A stretch of DNA of 64,000 nucleotides from Agrypnia vestita (taxonomy: Eukaryota; Arthropoda; Insecta; Trichoptera; Phryganeidae). Under the pieces are notes generated by a model. It was not told the DNA's origin. It worked only from the letters and a program-made list of their open reading frames with translations, and did not search any database. Each line of letters begins with the position of its first letter. The first letter of the stretch is position 1. The position numbers were made by a program, and so were the translations under genes. Below are positions 1-10,670 of this stretch, in pieces. The stretch is taken from the NCBI GenBank assembly GCA_016648135.1, contig JADDOH010010116.1, forward strand, positions 1 through 64,000, in the 5' to 3' direction.

Positions 1-363
1 TTAGGGGAATGAAAATGGCTTTGTACAGGCCGCATGGAAAAGGCGCTTACAACTCATATATGAAAGCTTTTCACGCACTTTGAACATATATACAACTTCC
101 AAAAAATGAATAAGCATGGTATATTCTATCATGGGTGGAAATGGCGAATGTTACAATTGTGTAAAGTGATCACTTAAGGCCAACCATAAAAAGACAGGTC
201 ATAAGTCCTGTTACACCCAAATGACTTCTATACCTACTTTCCCATAATTAATACAGTTTCGTCTCTGTGAGATATCTATAATATACACTAATTGATTAAT
301 AATGTCTCTGTGACATAAATCCAGCACTGTTCTGAAAGATTTGAACAAACTCAAAATATTCTG
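1..363 (+). repeat. Repeat E, right half of a fold-back element
   Basis: About 285 bases here reappear inverted at 2650-2940, and again at 38141-38460 and 39077-39418. This copy ends in a 72-base tail that finishes ACTCAAAATATTCTG at 363; the same tail closes the copies at 3114 and 39418. The left half lies before the window. No open reading frame of substance is present. Eleven full or decayed copies occur in the window, so it is a common family in this genome. I do not recognise it by name. Confidence 0.8.
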
Positions 364-590
364 TACCAATATTATCGTCTGACAGGACTTTAGATAGATC
401 GATAGAGCGGCCAACATTACTGGTTTGTTTCTTTAGTGTTGCCCGACTAAATTTACATTAAAGGCTCCGACGCCGGTCACCGTACACTCTGTTTATTATG
501 TATTGTGTAATAAATTTACACTCTGGCAACTTCTGTTTCGCGACAGGGACGCCCTCCCTCGCACTACGAGGGCCGCCATTGCTAGGTCAG
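364..590 (+). repeat. Dispersed repeat shared with 30933-31127, possibly an LTR remnant
   Basis: The stretch from TACCAATATT to CCCTCCCTCGCAC is roughly 90 percent identical by eye to 30933-31127. The two diverge abruptly at about position 563. It contains an AATAAA polyadenylation-type signal followed some 30 bases later by TTTCGCGACA, which would suit the 3' part of an LTR, but no primer binding site or target duplication was found. The paralogue shows that repeat E inserted just before position 364. Confidence 0.4.
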
Positions 591-960
591 CGATGGCGAA
601 AATTTTTGCGTGCGCGTGCCAAAATTTCTTAAACATTGTCAAGGGAGTCTAAAAACAACGTGACTACGCATTATCGAAGTCTCTCGAATCCAGAATCAAC
701 TATCCTGTTCTCGAAAAACTATTAATTTCTACAAATATTGACAATAGAAACTGATCTAATTAAACCAAAAGCTACGTATAAAAGCGAATACAAGCGCGCG
801 AGGGTTGACACAGAAAAGCGAACCGTGAGAGTTGACCAGAGACCACCCTATTATCACCCTATCACCTGTTTCTTTCGCACCCCCCACTATTTACCCCCAT
901 TTGGACAACTGACAACGAGGTTTAATTGTTCATAATTTGTAACGTTTAATTAGTATTAAG
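591..960. other. No recognisable feature
   Basis: Mixed-composition sequence with a 65-codon frame at 738-935 that lacks any recognised domain. I see no repeat partner within the window. Confidence 0.4.
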
Positions 961-961
961 T

Positions 962-1200
962 ATACCCTGACGAAGGAACGTTGTTTCCGAAACCAGTTGG
1001 TTTTTATCAAAAATGAAGTTGTGATAAACCAAGTTAATTCGTTGAATTAGATTTATAATGTATAACCACAAAGTAATAGCAAAATACAATAGTATATTTT
1101 ATATAGTTTAAACCTTAAAACTGCAAATAAGCCTTCTGGTTTGTGTCTTCTGGGGTATTATGCCGCGTTATTATGACCTTTCTGGCATGGTCACATACCC
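962..1200 (+). repeat. Block with conserved CCTGACGAAGG / ATG-N-AACCACAAAGT motif
   Basis: The string CCTGACGAAGGAACG followed by a CCGAAACCAGTTGG motif, and about 80 bases later ATGTATAACCACAAAGT, matches the arrangement at 14620-14735 and, more loosely, at 13590-13700, 29390-29490 and 53870-53965. The part near 1131-1195 has an inverted relative at 35108-35185. Such blocks resemble terminal regions of Penelope-like elements, but no GIY-YIG or reverse-transcriptase domain is visible here, so the family is a guess. Confidence 0.3.
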
Positions 1201-2061
1201 TAAATGGATATACTGCAATTGATATAAATTAACTTTGTTAAAACCACTTATTTATTGAAAAAATTCAACATGGACAGAAAAATTACTCATGCATAGGGCC
1301 TAAAATATTTAACATATTTAAAACAGACTTCCCGACAATCAGAATATACTCAATTAATAAAATAAAAGCTTTAGCAAACAACTGGCTTACCTCTAAAGGT
1401 AGAAAAGCAACTGAAAATTTATTTACTCTAATTGCATAATAATGTCTATAAATAAAAATATATACCTATATAAACAATTAATTAATTAAGGAAAATAAAA
1501 AATTTAACAAAACTTTAACCCTTTTTACATTAAACAATATTCTACACATATTTACACTTGGACTTATGACTCACTCAACCTATCACTAACATGCAACTTG
1601 ATACTTTGTAGATACATAATTATTACCTTATGAAAACAAATATTATTGACGAATTCAAAAAAATATTATAATTATGTTCTACAACGCCACTCTGGGACAG
1701 GCGTAGCCTAGTAGAGTGGCATAATCCACAAATATAACAATAACAAAAAATGGTGTAATCTTATCTTATATTTTTATTGTTAAAAAATTATTATTAAGTA
1801 CCTATATATTGTAAACAAGGATTTTTTTAAATAAATAAATTTTTTACTGCGCAAGTTTGATAGTTTCGCAAATAAATTTTGGATAAGTTAAGATTGTCAC
1901 AAGGTAAATTATGCGCATGCGAGTTAAATACGGAAAAATACCAAGAGAAACACAGCACTTAAGCGTGCGGTTGCGACAGTACGGGGGAACGGAATCAGCG
2001 CGTCATAGCTCGCCTCTCCTGTGGCCCGCTTCTGTCCGCAAATAACGCCCGGCAATGGCTG
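1200..2061. other. AT-rich sequence without a supported gene
   Basis: Mostly A+T-rich with short frames only. A G+C-richer patch at 1930-2060 directly precedes the hAT insertion site and could be older single-copy sequence. Confidence 0.4.
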
Positions 2062-2185
2062 ACTACAGCTAGGGTTGCCAACTATACTGTTAAAAACAGT
2101 ATCATACTGTTTTTCACTACATTATACTTTTTACTGTTGAAAAAAAATAAAGTATACAAAAAATCACTTAGACGCTCACAGAAAT

Positions 2186-2587
2186 ATGGGTATGGATGAT
2201 TTATATTCAGAATTAATAAATTTCAAAGTAATTTATGTAAAAGTATCAGAAGACAAAGATTTTCTTGAAATGAGTACTGGCCAAAAGTGGAGCCATTTAT
2301 TAGTAAACACCTCAGAAGAATTTAAAAATATTACTAAAATTGTCTCATATCTACTTTCTGTTCCCGCCACCTCAGCATTTACTGAAAGAATTTTTTCAGT
2401 AATGAATGCAAAGTGGCGGGAGGATAGAAATAGAGCAAATATTAATTTAATAAAAAATGAGCTCCTCATTTATTTTAATTTTAGTTATAATTGTGGTGAG
2501 GCGTATGAAGTTTTTAAAAAAGAGTGTAAATTAATAAGTTGTGCGAGAAGCTCTAAAAAATTTGTATTTAAAACATTAAATAAATAA
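2186..2587 (+). pseudogene. hAT transposase, C-terminal dimerisation domain fragment
   Basis: The 133-residue frame carries the hAT-C dimerisation signature: around residues 53-70 a VSYLLSVPATSAFTERIFS segment, then residues 75-98 with DRNRANINLIKNELLIYFN. Full-length hAT transposases are about 600 residues; the zinc finger and the DDE-like RNase H core are missing, so this cannot catalyse transposition. The start codon at 2186 is merely the first in frame. It lies within an element with matched hAT ends and an 8-bp duplication, which supports the assignment independently. It reads as a deletion derivative with an intact C-terminal frame, so decay after insertion may be modest. Confidence 0.82.
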
Positions 2588-2649
2588 AATACTGTTCAAT
2601 ATTCTTCTCTGACCTAAATATACTTCATTTCTTGAAAAAAAGTTGAAAA

Positions 2650-3114
2650 ATTAGTGTATATTATAGATATCTCACAGAGACGAAACTGTATTAATTATGG
2701 GAAAGTAGGTATAGAAGTCATTTGGGTGTAACAGGACTTATGACCTGTCTTTTTATGGTTGGCTTAAGTGATCACTTTACACAATTGTAACATTCGCCAT
2801 TTCCACCCATGATAGAATATACCATGCTTATTCATTTTTTGGAAGTTGTATATATGTTCAAATTGCGTGGAAAGCTTTCATATATGAGTTGTAAGCGCCT
2901 TTTCCATGCGGCCTGTACAAAGCCATTTTCATTCCCCTAAATCCCCACAGATGTCGCTAATGAGAAAATCTACATTGATTTTTTTTTTTTTACGGAATTT
3001 TGGGAGCAATATACTTTATTGTATATCTATAATATACACTAATTGATTAATAATGTCTCTGTGACATAAATCCAGCACTGTTCTGAAAGATTTGAACAAA
3101 CTCAAAATATTCTG
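2650..3114 (-). mobile_element. Repeat E inserted in the hAT element, 12-bp target duplication
   Basis: The insertion is bounded by the direct repeat AAAAGTTGAAAA at 2638-2649 and 3115-3126. It begins with the inverted arm (ATTAGTGTATATTATAG), passes through a central part with a T run near 2980-2992, and ends in the same 72-base tail as the copy at 1-363. The second arm is largely deleted. Joining across the duplication restores the hAT right end, so E entered after hAT. Confidence 0.9.
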
Positions 3115-3139
3115 AAAAGTTGAAAACCCTAACTACAGC

Positions 3140-3577
3140 TGTCAGCGTCAGGGATACCCCAATTCAATTTTTTTACACGATTTTTAAATGACACGGTCCA
3201 CAAAAATATAACGATTACTACATTTTGTGTGATTTTTTTGATTCTAACAGGATTCTCGGAATCAATTTATTGTTTGAATCGAAGTTTAATTAAAACATTT
3301 TCAATATTCGCCCACGATGAAAGTGATGAAAGCAATTTTCGTCCTGTCGGCCATAAACGTACGCGTCAATTATCAGGTAGCGATGAGTTATTAATGAAAA
3401 CGCTTTTCTTTTTTTATTGTAGGTATTTGGATTTTTAATAGTTATAATAAACTGAAATTTATTCACTTATAAATACGTTCTGAATTGGGCTTTTACATAA
3501 TATAAAATAGCATATATTTCTAAAATAGGAATTAAATTACAAAAAAAAGAAATGATATCAACAATATAAATACAATT
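3140..3577. other. Unassigned sequence
   Basis: A 69-codon frame at 3229-3438 has no recognisable domain. I see no repeat partner in this window. Confidence 0.35.
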
Positions 3578-3759
3578 GAGTAGCTTGTTGGTCTTGTGGT
3601 TAGGATTCTCGCCTCGTGATCCAAAGGTCGCGGGTTCAAATGTCACTCCAGATCACCAAGTTAGTCCTATTTTCACAGCACAAGCGTTTAGCTTAGTTTG
3701 AAAATAGTTAGAATATTGATGTGACACGTATTCCGTGTTCGCATCTCTATTTTTTTTTT
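3578..3759 (+). mobile_element. tRNA-derived SINE, copy 1
   Basis: Begins GAGTAGCTTGTTGGTC and includes an A-box-like TGTGGTTAGGA and a B-box-like GGTTCAAATGTC about 30 bases further on, the internal RNA polymerase III promoter layout of a tRNA. A non-tRNA body of about 100 bases follows and ends GTTCGCATCTCTATTT in a T run. Three relatives lie at 12187-12345, 29509-29690 and 48974-49148. Confidence 0.85.
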
Positions 3760-4185
3760 AATTAATAATAAGTTTCATAAGAGCAAAATGATTAATAAAT
3801 GAAAAATTCAACAAGATAAATGCAATTAATAATAAATCGAGTACATATAAAGGGAAACCAAAATAGAAGATAGGTTGAGTTGTCTTTTGTATGTGCATAG
3901 TGAGCGTATAAGCATTAAGTATATCAACAGAGCTGTACTGATTGCCTAGAGTGCGCAATCTAGATACAGGCAAACTCATAATACAGTTAGTGCGCCGCCT
4001 AAGTACTCTGTAATAAATTGGGAGAGTCCAACATATCATTAATAATTTATAACCAACAAATTAAATCCACTCACAGTTCTACTACACGATACTTCGCTAA
4101 GTTGATTAAGTACACTCATTTATAAATCATAATTTACATGGTCAAAAGAAATGTAAAATTTATGATTTATAAATCTTTAAAAAAC
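3760..4185. other. AT-rich, no supported feature
   Basis: A 93-codon minus-strand frame at 3758-4039 has no recognised motif. Parts of 3780-4000 resemble 52230-52400 (both contain a run near TATCAACAGAGCTGTA), so this is probably a decayed dispersed repeat. Confidence 0.35.
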
Positions 4186-4467
4186 TAACCCATAAAAACC
4201 AAGTTTTTATTATACTCCCTTTCTCATTGAAACGGGTTTTGGGCCTACTCCACGGCTCGAAAATGAAAAAATATATAAATCGTTAAAATTTCGAAAAATC
4301 CAATCTTATACCTATAATTATTTTAAAAAAATTTAAGATCATTTTTATCATCGCCAGAAGTCTACCTGCAAAGTTTCAGCTCGATTGCATTACGGGGAAA
4401 GGGTTGAAAATCGATACAATTTTTTTTTGGCAGACAAGCAGACGCTACGCGTTAAAATAAAGGGAGT
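4186..4467 (-). mobile_element. Repeat Y, copy 1 (internally deleted)
   Basis: The ends read TAACCCATAAAAACC at the left and AAAGGGAGT at the right. The family carries a short TIR-like ACTCCCTTT/AAAGGGAGT pair plus a small terminal hairpin (ATAAAAAC...GTTTTTAT). Full-length copies are about 530 bp; this one is about 280 bp and diverged in the middle. Confidence 0.7.
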
Positions 4468-4469
4468 AA

Positions 4470-5088
4470 AAACTGTTTGATTGATAAAAAATTTAACCCT
4501 TTCGATCTTCAATGAGTGAACTTTATATAACGGCGACCATAGATTCTAGATAACTATGAACGAGAGCTGTATATAAAATATATGCATAGACGTGAAAATT
4601 TTGACTGTTCTTAAAATGCTTCCGAGACCGTTACAAATTTTTCTTGCCTTAATTTTCTATCTTTTCTTCATTTAAATATATCTATATGAATAATATTAGA
4701 TTGTCTTGTCAATCACTGTCGGTGATTACTACTTGGATATATCAGTGAGCTACTCACAGTCTGTCATTTTGATCTCATCACTTACGTATGCTCAGTATAG
4801 AAAAGTGCATCTTTCGTAAATGTAGATAATAATAATAATATTTGGATAACTTATATAGCGCCGTTTTCGCGAATACTCACCTCAAGGGCGCTTTACACAG
4901 AAAAAATATTATCTTACAAAACAACTTACTGTTAAAAAAGAAAAAACTTATTTACTTTTACTTATTCACTAGGTGGCATGCAAGAAATGGAATTAGATTT
5001 GAATACTATAATAGTTGGGAGTGCCTGAAAGAATTAGGTGGAAAACATTAGCTAGCGTTGTTGTGGTCAGATTCTATAGGTTTTTATA
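4470..5088. other. Unassigned AT-rich sequence
   Basis: Contains short frames only, including 69 codons at 4842-5051 with no domain. No repeat partner noticed. Confidence 0.35.
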
Positions 5089-5089
5089 G

Positions 5090-5541
5090 GATTGTCTAAA
5101 TAAATGTAAGTTGTTTTTTGAACTGTAGTAAGCTGTCAATTTGTCTCAGTTTATTAAGTAATTTGTTCCATAGCTTTGGTCCAGTCACCGCGAAAGCACG
5201 ATCACCGAAATTACTTTTGTGGGCGCGATTTACTTCAGCTAATTTATTTGTATTAGATGTTGATGCTGAGCGAAGTGTTAGTTGTCTATTATTTGCGGAA
5301 ATGTATTGAGGGGCCATGTTGTGAATAGCATTGTAAGGCAAAGCTTATATTCAATCCTCTCTGGACATCTAAGCCAGTGAAGGTTTTGAAGATGGTTTGA
5401 GATGTGCGCAAACTTTGAAACGCCGGTAATGAGTATATACAGATTGTAATTTGTTTATTTCCTATTTCGGGAGATGAGCGCAGATGCCATTACAGTAGTC
5501 TAAGCGAGAGATGACGTATGCGTTTACTATGAAATAAAAGA
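5090..5541 (-). pseudogene. L2/CR1-like LINE, reverse-transcriptase C-terminal fragment
   Basis: Reading the minus strand from about 5541 downward gives VNAYVISRLDYCNG, then a segment corresponding to the usual HLxPxLKxLHWLPV stretch, then MAPQYIS and FAVTGPKLWNKL near 5160-5320. These motifs occur in this order downstream of the reverse-transcriptase palm in L2/CR1-type non-LTR retrotransposons. At least one stop and frame changes break it. The 81-residue open part at 5096-5341 is the last piece. Related decayed coding may continue upstream to about 5840, but I cannot confirm it. Confidence 0.65.
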
Positions 5542-6142
5542 GACGACCCCGTTTAAGGCTCTGTCTAACTTTGCAAGGCACAAAACGAATTTAATATCCG
5601 CGGAATTTTGTGCAGCCTGACAGATTTCATATCCCAGCCGGAACCGCCATCCAAGTTTAATATTTAAACTGCTGAACTTTTGTGGACCGGCATCCCCGAT
5701 GACAGATCCGGCGCTGCGCATTTTCCGGAAGTATACATTGAAGATAAATAATCGGTTCGTTCCGATTTATCTTCTGGTTGCTCAACTTTCGAGGGAGAAA
5801 TTCAACTTTGTTCGAAAGAAATGACGAGGGTAATGCCGTCACGTCATCTATGGAAAATTACACATTTAATTTGAGGCAAAACGGGGCACATTTACTCAAC
5901 GCCTGAAAGTTTCTAAACATGTCTAATCCAGAATTTATCCACTTTACCTGACACTTGCGTCGGAAAGATAAATTTATATTAATTTTAAAAATATTAACTT
6001 TTTATTTTTGAGGCTATATTTCTTGGGGTGCGATGAGGTAAAACCTTTGTCTCGCAATAAGACGTGGTACAGAATTTTTCGATCATCGGAAAATTGCTCG
6101 CCATATGGAAAAACCGGTCAAACATTCTCGATGTATCGCGAA

Positions 6143-6637
6143 ACATTTTTTTATTTTTTATTATTATATATTAAAGACACTAACAGGATAATAGGTACAT
6201 GATACTCTGATAATAAACATTATAGTGAAGACTATGCCCATTATCCCAATTACAAGTGTCTTCGACACGCTCTAGTAACATGTATTTTTGCAATTAATTA
6301 TATTTTACATGTACATTTATATATATTATATATTTTGTGTTTGAGTGTAGTGCGATTTGTATTTAATGAATGATTGATTTAATGGATCTATAGATTCATG
6401 TCATCGTTTGGAAAATGGATGTTGTGTATGAGTGAGTTTTTGAACGAAGATAAGGTGTCTGCCAGAATATCAGCATCAATGTTAGGGTCAGCACAATACA
6501 AATTATATGTGCGACACAACCTTGTGATGGGAGAAAAGTAACCGACATTATTAGTGTGCTGACTTATTCTGAAGAACTCCGGGTTTCTTATACGGGGTTT
6601 AACATGCAAATTTATATCAGATAGAAAAAGAGAATCA
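6143..6637 (-). pseudogene. LINE family A, 5'-truncated 3' end, copy 1
   Basis: The minus-strand frame at 6388-6609 encodes KPRIRNPEFFRISQHTNNVG and CADPNIDADILADTL, shared with copies at 24136, 32093 and 37560. It is the C-terminal tail of the ORF2 product, beyond the reverse transcriptase. The 3' UTR follows to the A+T-rich end near 6143. 5' truncation at about 6637 is typical of target-primed reverse transcription. Jockey/CR1-like is my best family guess. Confidence 0.75.
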
Positions 6638-6639
6638 AT

Positions 6640-7350
6640 TTATGTATAAAAGTGATGAAAATCGCGTATGGGCAGGCAGGGTGGATTGACAAAAAGACAT
6701 AGAAGACAAAAAAGCGAATTTACCAGAGACAAGGCTAATACAAAAGTACAGGGAATTTTCTAGTGATAATTAGTGCGAATTACGAAATTGAGTGTGAGTT
6801 GAAGAAAGGTGTTCTGATTAAATTCGTTTCTAGTGAATAAATTTAATAAATAATTTAATTAGTTTCCAATGTATCATTTGCCTCCTAGAGCCACAATCTC
6901 GTGACAATGTCATTATGATCAAATTCATAATGTGTTATTGTAATTTTATTATTTTCTTACCGTTTCATTTTCTCTTTTTTATACAAGAAAAATGCAATTT
7001 CGTACGTAGATACTGTTTTAAAGTGTATTTTAGATATTTAATCGTTGATGGAGAACTGTCCAACGGAAATTCTATTTTGTGTTGTTATACCTTAAGTTTT
7101 ATTTTTTTTATATTGAATTTTATGTTTTCATTCCGTTTATTTACATTTACATTTTATATTAATTTATAAATGACAATAGTGCCCCCTCACTTGGACAGTT
7201 CTGTGTTGAGGTGAGTATGATTAGAATGAAAATAACACGCAAGAACTGAAGGACATCGTCTCAACAGTGAAAGGAAAGAAAATGAATATCTTAGAAAACT
7301 TGATAACTTGTAACAAAAATGTTATTAATATTCTAATAACTTTTATTGCG
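6640..7350. other. AT-rich, no supported feature
   Basis: An 84-codon frame at 6915-7169 is composed mostly of F, I, L and Y because of T-rich DNA and is unlikely to be a gene. Confidence 0.35.
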
Positions 7351-7354
7351 TCCC

Positions 7355-7900
7355 CTCTTCTGCGATTATGACCACGCCCCTACACCCACCCAACTTCAGA
7401 CAGCGCCCCCCCCCCTCCCCCACACCCACTCCTCACGTCGTCCTTTAGTCTTAGGCTTCGTATTAGTAACATTACTGGAGATGATGTGTCAGCACTGTAA
7501 ACGTTCTAATTGTTATAAATGTGGAATTCATACCACAATACAGAAAACCACCATCTAGGCCACACACACACGCAGTGGCAAGGAATGCCACATAAGCAAG
7601 CCGAGGCACGAGCAAGACACGCGCGCGGCCTGCAGTCCATTGCACCATCAGCATTTTCCGGTGAATTCTCCACACACACACAGTCGCACTCCAGTAGACT
7701 CCTTTTCTCGTAAATTATACAAAAGGAGGCCCACGCCCTACGTGGGCATGTCAGCCTTTCATAGACCTCCGGCGGGTGGCCGGAGGCTATGGCCCTTCGA
7801 GTAACTACCACTGTATTTGTAACCATACTCGTATATATTTTGTACTTGTTTTATCGAGATAATAAATCATCAAATATTCTATGCCTTTGGAGCTTTTCCG
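7355..7900. other. G+C-rich unassigned block, possible LTR remnant
   Basis: Sharply richer in G+C than its surroundings, with a C-rich run near 7408-7421 and CA repeats at 7561-7572 and 7671-7682. Two overlapping frames (106 codons minus, 64 codons plus) show no domain. An AATAAA signal at 7860-7865 follows a TATA-like stretch. It could be an LTR, a CpG-type island or a diverged exon; I cannot decide. Confidence 0.25.
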
Positions 7901-8261
7901 TCGCATGACGGTGGTGACCTAAAAGCGACTGCTCCAAACCCCCAAATAATTACCAAGTAGTGAAAATAAACAGTGTTATGATTTTTAAATGAATTTTAAT
8001 TGAATTTACCTTGAGACAATGTATTCAACTATGTAGTGAGGTTGTGCTAATGAACTTTTGTTGTTGATTTTTCCTTAATATGTTAATTGAGTCGAGCGTA
8101 AAAGTTATTCTGGACACGTGCAAGATGTCTGTCTGTTTGTAGTTTCCGAAAATAGATCACGCGTTCGTGGGCAGTGTAAATCATTTTGATTTACTCATTG
8201 GATACCGATATCGTATCGGTCAATATCACTTTACGTTAACGAGCAGCCAATGCGGTGCTGT

Positions 8262-8342
8262 TTACTAACAGGCTGTTGTTTGAAGCATACATTGTAATTA
8301 AAATCAATAAACGAAATTATTGAATTGAATTGAAAAAAAAAT
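8262..8342 (+). repeat. Probable retroposon 3' end with A tail
   Basis: AATCAATAAACGAAATTATT followed by TGAATTGAATTGAAAAAAAA resembles a polyadenylated 3' end. No coding part is attached that I can recognise. Confidence 0.3.
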
Positions 8343-8364
8343 ACCATGAACAGGTTAGAGGCTT

Positions 8365-8725
8365 TTGAAATATGGTTTCAAAGACCAACATTATCACCAA
8401 CAAAGAATTCCTCAGACGAGTTAGAGCAGATAGAGGACTGCTCTCATTAGTAAAAGTTAGAAAAATTTCATATCTGTCACATACAACGAAGGGAGAAATA
8501 TCACTTGCTCCAATTACTACTAAAGGGCAAGATAGAGGGTCGCCGAGAAGCTGGAAGGAGACAGATGTCTTCGCTGCGAAACGTACGAAAGTGGACTGGT
8601 ATTAGAAGTGTGAAGAAGCTATTCCGGGCATCGCAGGATAAAGAGATTTTTGCTAGAGTGATCGTCAAGGAGGACCTGATAGGTCACATAAAAGAGAAGA
8701 AACGAAAGAAAATACAAGTATAGTA
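8365..8725 (+). pseudogene. RTE-like LINE, ORF C-terminal fragment 1
   Basis: Across two frames the sequence reads ITNKEFLRRVRADRGLLS, KVRKISYLSH, then LLKGKIEGRREAGRRQMSSL and KWTGIRSVKKLFRASQDKE. The same protein segment is cleaner at 37027-37401 on the minus strand (GKIEGRRGVGRRQISWLRNI). This is the familiar basic tail at the end of many RTE-type ORFs in insects. A frameshift separates the two halves near 8500. A purine-rich GAAGAAACGAAAG run ends the copy. Confidence 0.7.
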
Positions 8726-8754
8726 ACATTACAATTTAAACCAATAAAGAGAAG

Positions 8755-9060
8755 TTCTAGAGTGGTCCCTTACTGAACCATTACTGAAAGGGTGAAAGAA
8801 TCGAGACTGACATAGTATGGCCATGTAATGAAGCATGGAGATCATACAGTGCAATTAAAATACAGGAGACAAAAAGAGGCAGAGGTCGACCCAGCGCCAC
8901 ATGGTGGAGAAGTGTGGAGCTGAAGAATACCCAGTTGGACGAAGCGATGGCCCAGAATAGAAAATCGTGGAAAAGAAGAGGAAGAAAAGCCGACCGCAAA
9001 TGAAATGCGAAGCGGGTGAAGAGAGAGAAGAAGAAATAAAATACAAATATAATAAAAGTA
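8755..9060 (+). pseudogene. RTE-like LINE, ORF C-terminal fragment 2
   Basis: Reads TERVKESRLT-YGHVMKHGDHT then GRGRPSATWWRSVELKN and KRRGRKAD, ending AGAAGAAGAAATAAAATACA. The VKESRLxWYGHVM motif also occurs at 33335-33495, so the two are relatives. A stop and one frame change make it a pseudogene. It directly follows fragment 1 and lacks its own 5' part, so two truncated insertions lie head to tail. Confidence 0.7.
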
Positions 9061-9087
9061 ACTAATTAAGATGAACTATGTACTATA

Positions 9088-9190
9088 ATGTCCCACAAAG
9101 ACGAAACTATGTATTTCCAATTTACGCGGGAAATCACGTATAGTAAGTCTTTTTGGGTGTATATAGGGCTTGAGACCTGTCATTATCAAA
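9088..9190 (-). repeat. Decayed repeat E core
   Basis: CACAAAGACGAAACTATG, then TTTTTGGGTGTATATAGGGC and GAGACCTGTC, align with the inverted arm of repeat E in order. Confidence 0.5.
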
Positions 9191-9199
9191 ATAGGCAAG

Positions 9200-9730
9200 T
9201 GTTCTGAATTTGAGATTTTATAGGAAACATAGCCTATAAATTTAAAGGATACATGATTTTGGAACGGATAGATAGATAAAATCAAGAATTCAGAAAATTT
9301 TAAATTAATTATTCTCGGTGGCTGCACCTTAAACATTTTTTTAATTTTTTGGATATTGCAGCCTTTGCTTCTATACCCCACATATAATATAAATAAACCT
9401 CGCTTACTTTATTCAATACATTGCCATATTTGGTTAAAATTATTCATTTCCGTGAAACGGTAAATAAATGTCGCCTCGTTATGTGACCAGCTTCATCTCT
9501 ATGAGACATGCATAATTTATCCTAAGTTATGATTAATTTTCTGGAGACAAATTCAATAATTCTCAAAAATCTTAAAAATTGAACAAGGTAATAAAGCGCA
9601 ATTTATTTACTAGGACATTTATAATTTTTAAGAGTATTTATTAACACTTTCATAAGTGTTTTAAAATTAAAATTTTAATATATTTTTTAAACAATCGGAC
9701 GTTATTGGCAGGTTGCGTCCCAAGAAATTT
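9200..9730. other. AT-rich, no supported feature
   Basis: A 101-codon minus frame at 9076-9381 overlaps repeat E and shows no domain. Confidence 0.35.
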
Positions 9731-9732
9731 AC

Positions 9733-10636
9733 GTGGGTTTATGCCTTTACGTCTTGGTGGTATGTAAAATATACCCAATACATCCCAATACATCTCAAAG
9801 GGTACAACGTAAATTCCTAAAATTTATAAATTTTAAGCTTCATATTCCGATCGACCAAATAAACTACAAATATTTGCAAACTAATCTTAATCTCCTAACC
9901 TTGGAAGATCGAAGAAAATTAACAGATTTAATATTCCTTTTTAAAATATTACACTCAAATTTCGACTGTTGCGAACTCCTGAATAGTATTAATTTTAAAG
10001 TACCTAACCGTAGGACCCGCCAAAACATGCTGTTTTATTGTGACAATTTGGACACAAACTATCGTTCAAATTCTAGCATACCTCGGATGCACAAACTTGG
10101 CAATGAACTACCTACATATGTCGACATTTTAAATCTATCTCTCTCAAAATTTAAAAAATCATTATATGATCATTTCTTTTCAAAATATTAAATTTTTATA
10201 TAATGTCTTAAATTTTTTATATATACCTGGCTATTCAAATTTAATATTGCTATATTATCGGTGAGTAAAAATTTCTGAGATCACTACTTTACACTTTTTT
10301 GCATATATACTTTTTTTACATATATGTCTAACCTCATTATGTATATATATATATACTTTTTTACATTTATACCCTTTATTTTTCTTTTACATTTAATCGT
10401 TTGTTGTATTTTAATTATGTATAAACCTGCTACTTTACACTTTTTTGCATATATACTTTTTTACATATATGTCTGACCTCATTATGTTTAAACTATGTAT
10501 ATATACTTTTTTACATTTATACCCTTTATTTTTCTTTTACATTTAATCGTTTGTTGTATTTTAATTATGTATAAACCTGTTGTAAAAGGCTATTAAGCCG
10601 TGTAATTAATAAAATAAATAAATAAATAAATAAAAT
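9733..10636 (+). pseudogene. LINE family C, ORF2 C-terminus with duplicated 3' UTR
   Basis: The 152-residue frame at 9733-10191 reads QRVQRKFLKFINFKLHIP, LTLEDRRKLTDLIFLFKILH, NRRTRQNMLFYCDN and SIPRMHKLGNELPTYVDILN, the conserved region C-terminal to the reverse transcriptase in Jockey/CR1-like LINEs. It is open to a natural stop, so the insertion is fairly young but 5'-truncated. The 3' UTR contains a direct duplication (10284-10429 and 10430-10579). The element ends with five or so AAAT units near 10613-10636. Confidence 0.8.
10284..10579 (+). repeat. Two-unit tandem repeat in a LINE 3' UTR, about 148 bp
   Basis: Both units begin CTACTTTACACTTTTTTGCA and end ATGTATAAACCTG. They differ by a few substitutions and one short indel near 10340 versus 10485. 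Family B LINEs in this window also have tandem 3' UTR units but of different sequence. Confidence 0.85.
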
Positions 10637-10670
10637 ATTATTCTCGTAGATTTAATTAAGATAATTAAAC

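Larger units (their letters stand above)
2070..3131 (+). mobile_element. Internally deleted hAT transposon with 8-bp target duplication
   Basis: The element starts TAGGGTTGCCAACT at 2070 and ends AGTTGAAAACCCTA at 3131, an imperfect terminal inverted repeat. It is flanked by the 8-bp direct repeat ACTACAGC at 2062-2069 and 3132-3139, the length expected of hAT transposition. Inside lies a hAT transposase C-terminal fragment, and a later repeat E insertion occupies 2650-3114. Without that insertion the element would be only about 590 bp, so it is a deletion derivative that could only have moved with transposase supplied in trans. Confidence 0.92.

Noticed and set aside
2233..2469. 78-codon minus frame
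   Set aside because: Antisense shadow of the hAT transposase fragment.
6915..7169. 84-codon F/I/L-rich frame as a membrane protein
   Set aside because: The composition is that expected from T-rich DNA, with no codon bias, no homologue recognised and no context.
7506..7826. 106-codon minus-strand frame as a host gene
   Set aside because: No domain, overlapped by other frames, and its cysteine/histidine-rich part comes from CA/TG repeats.
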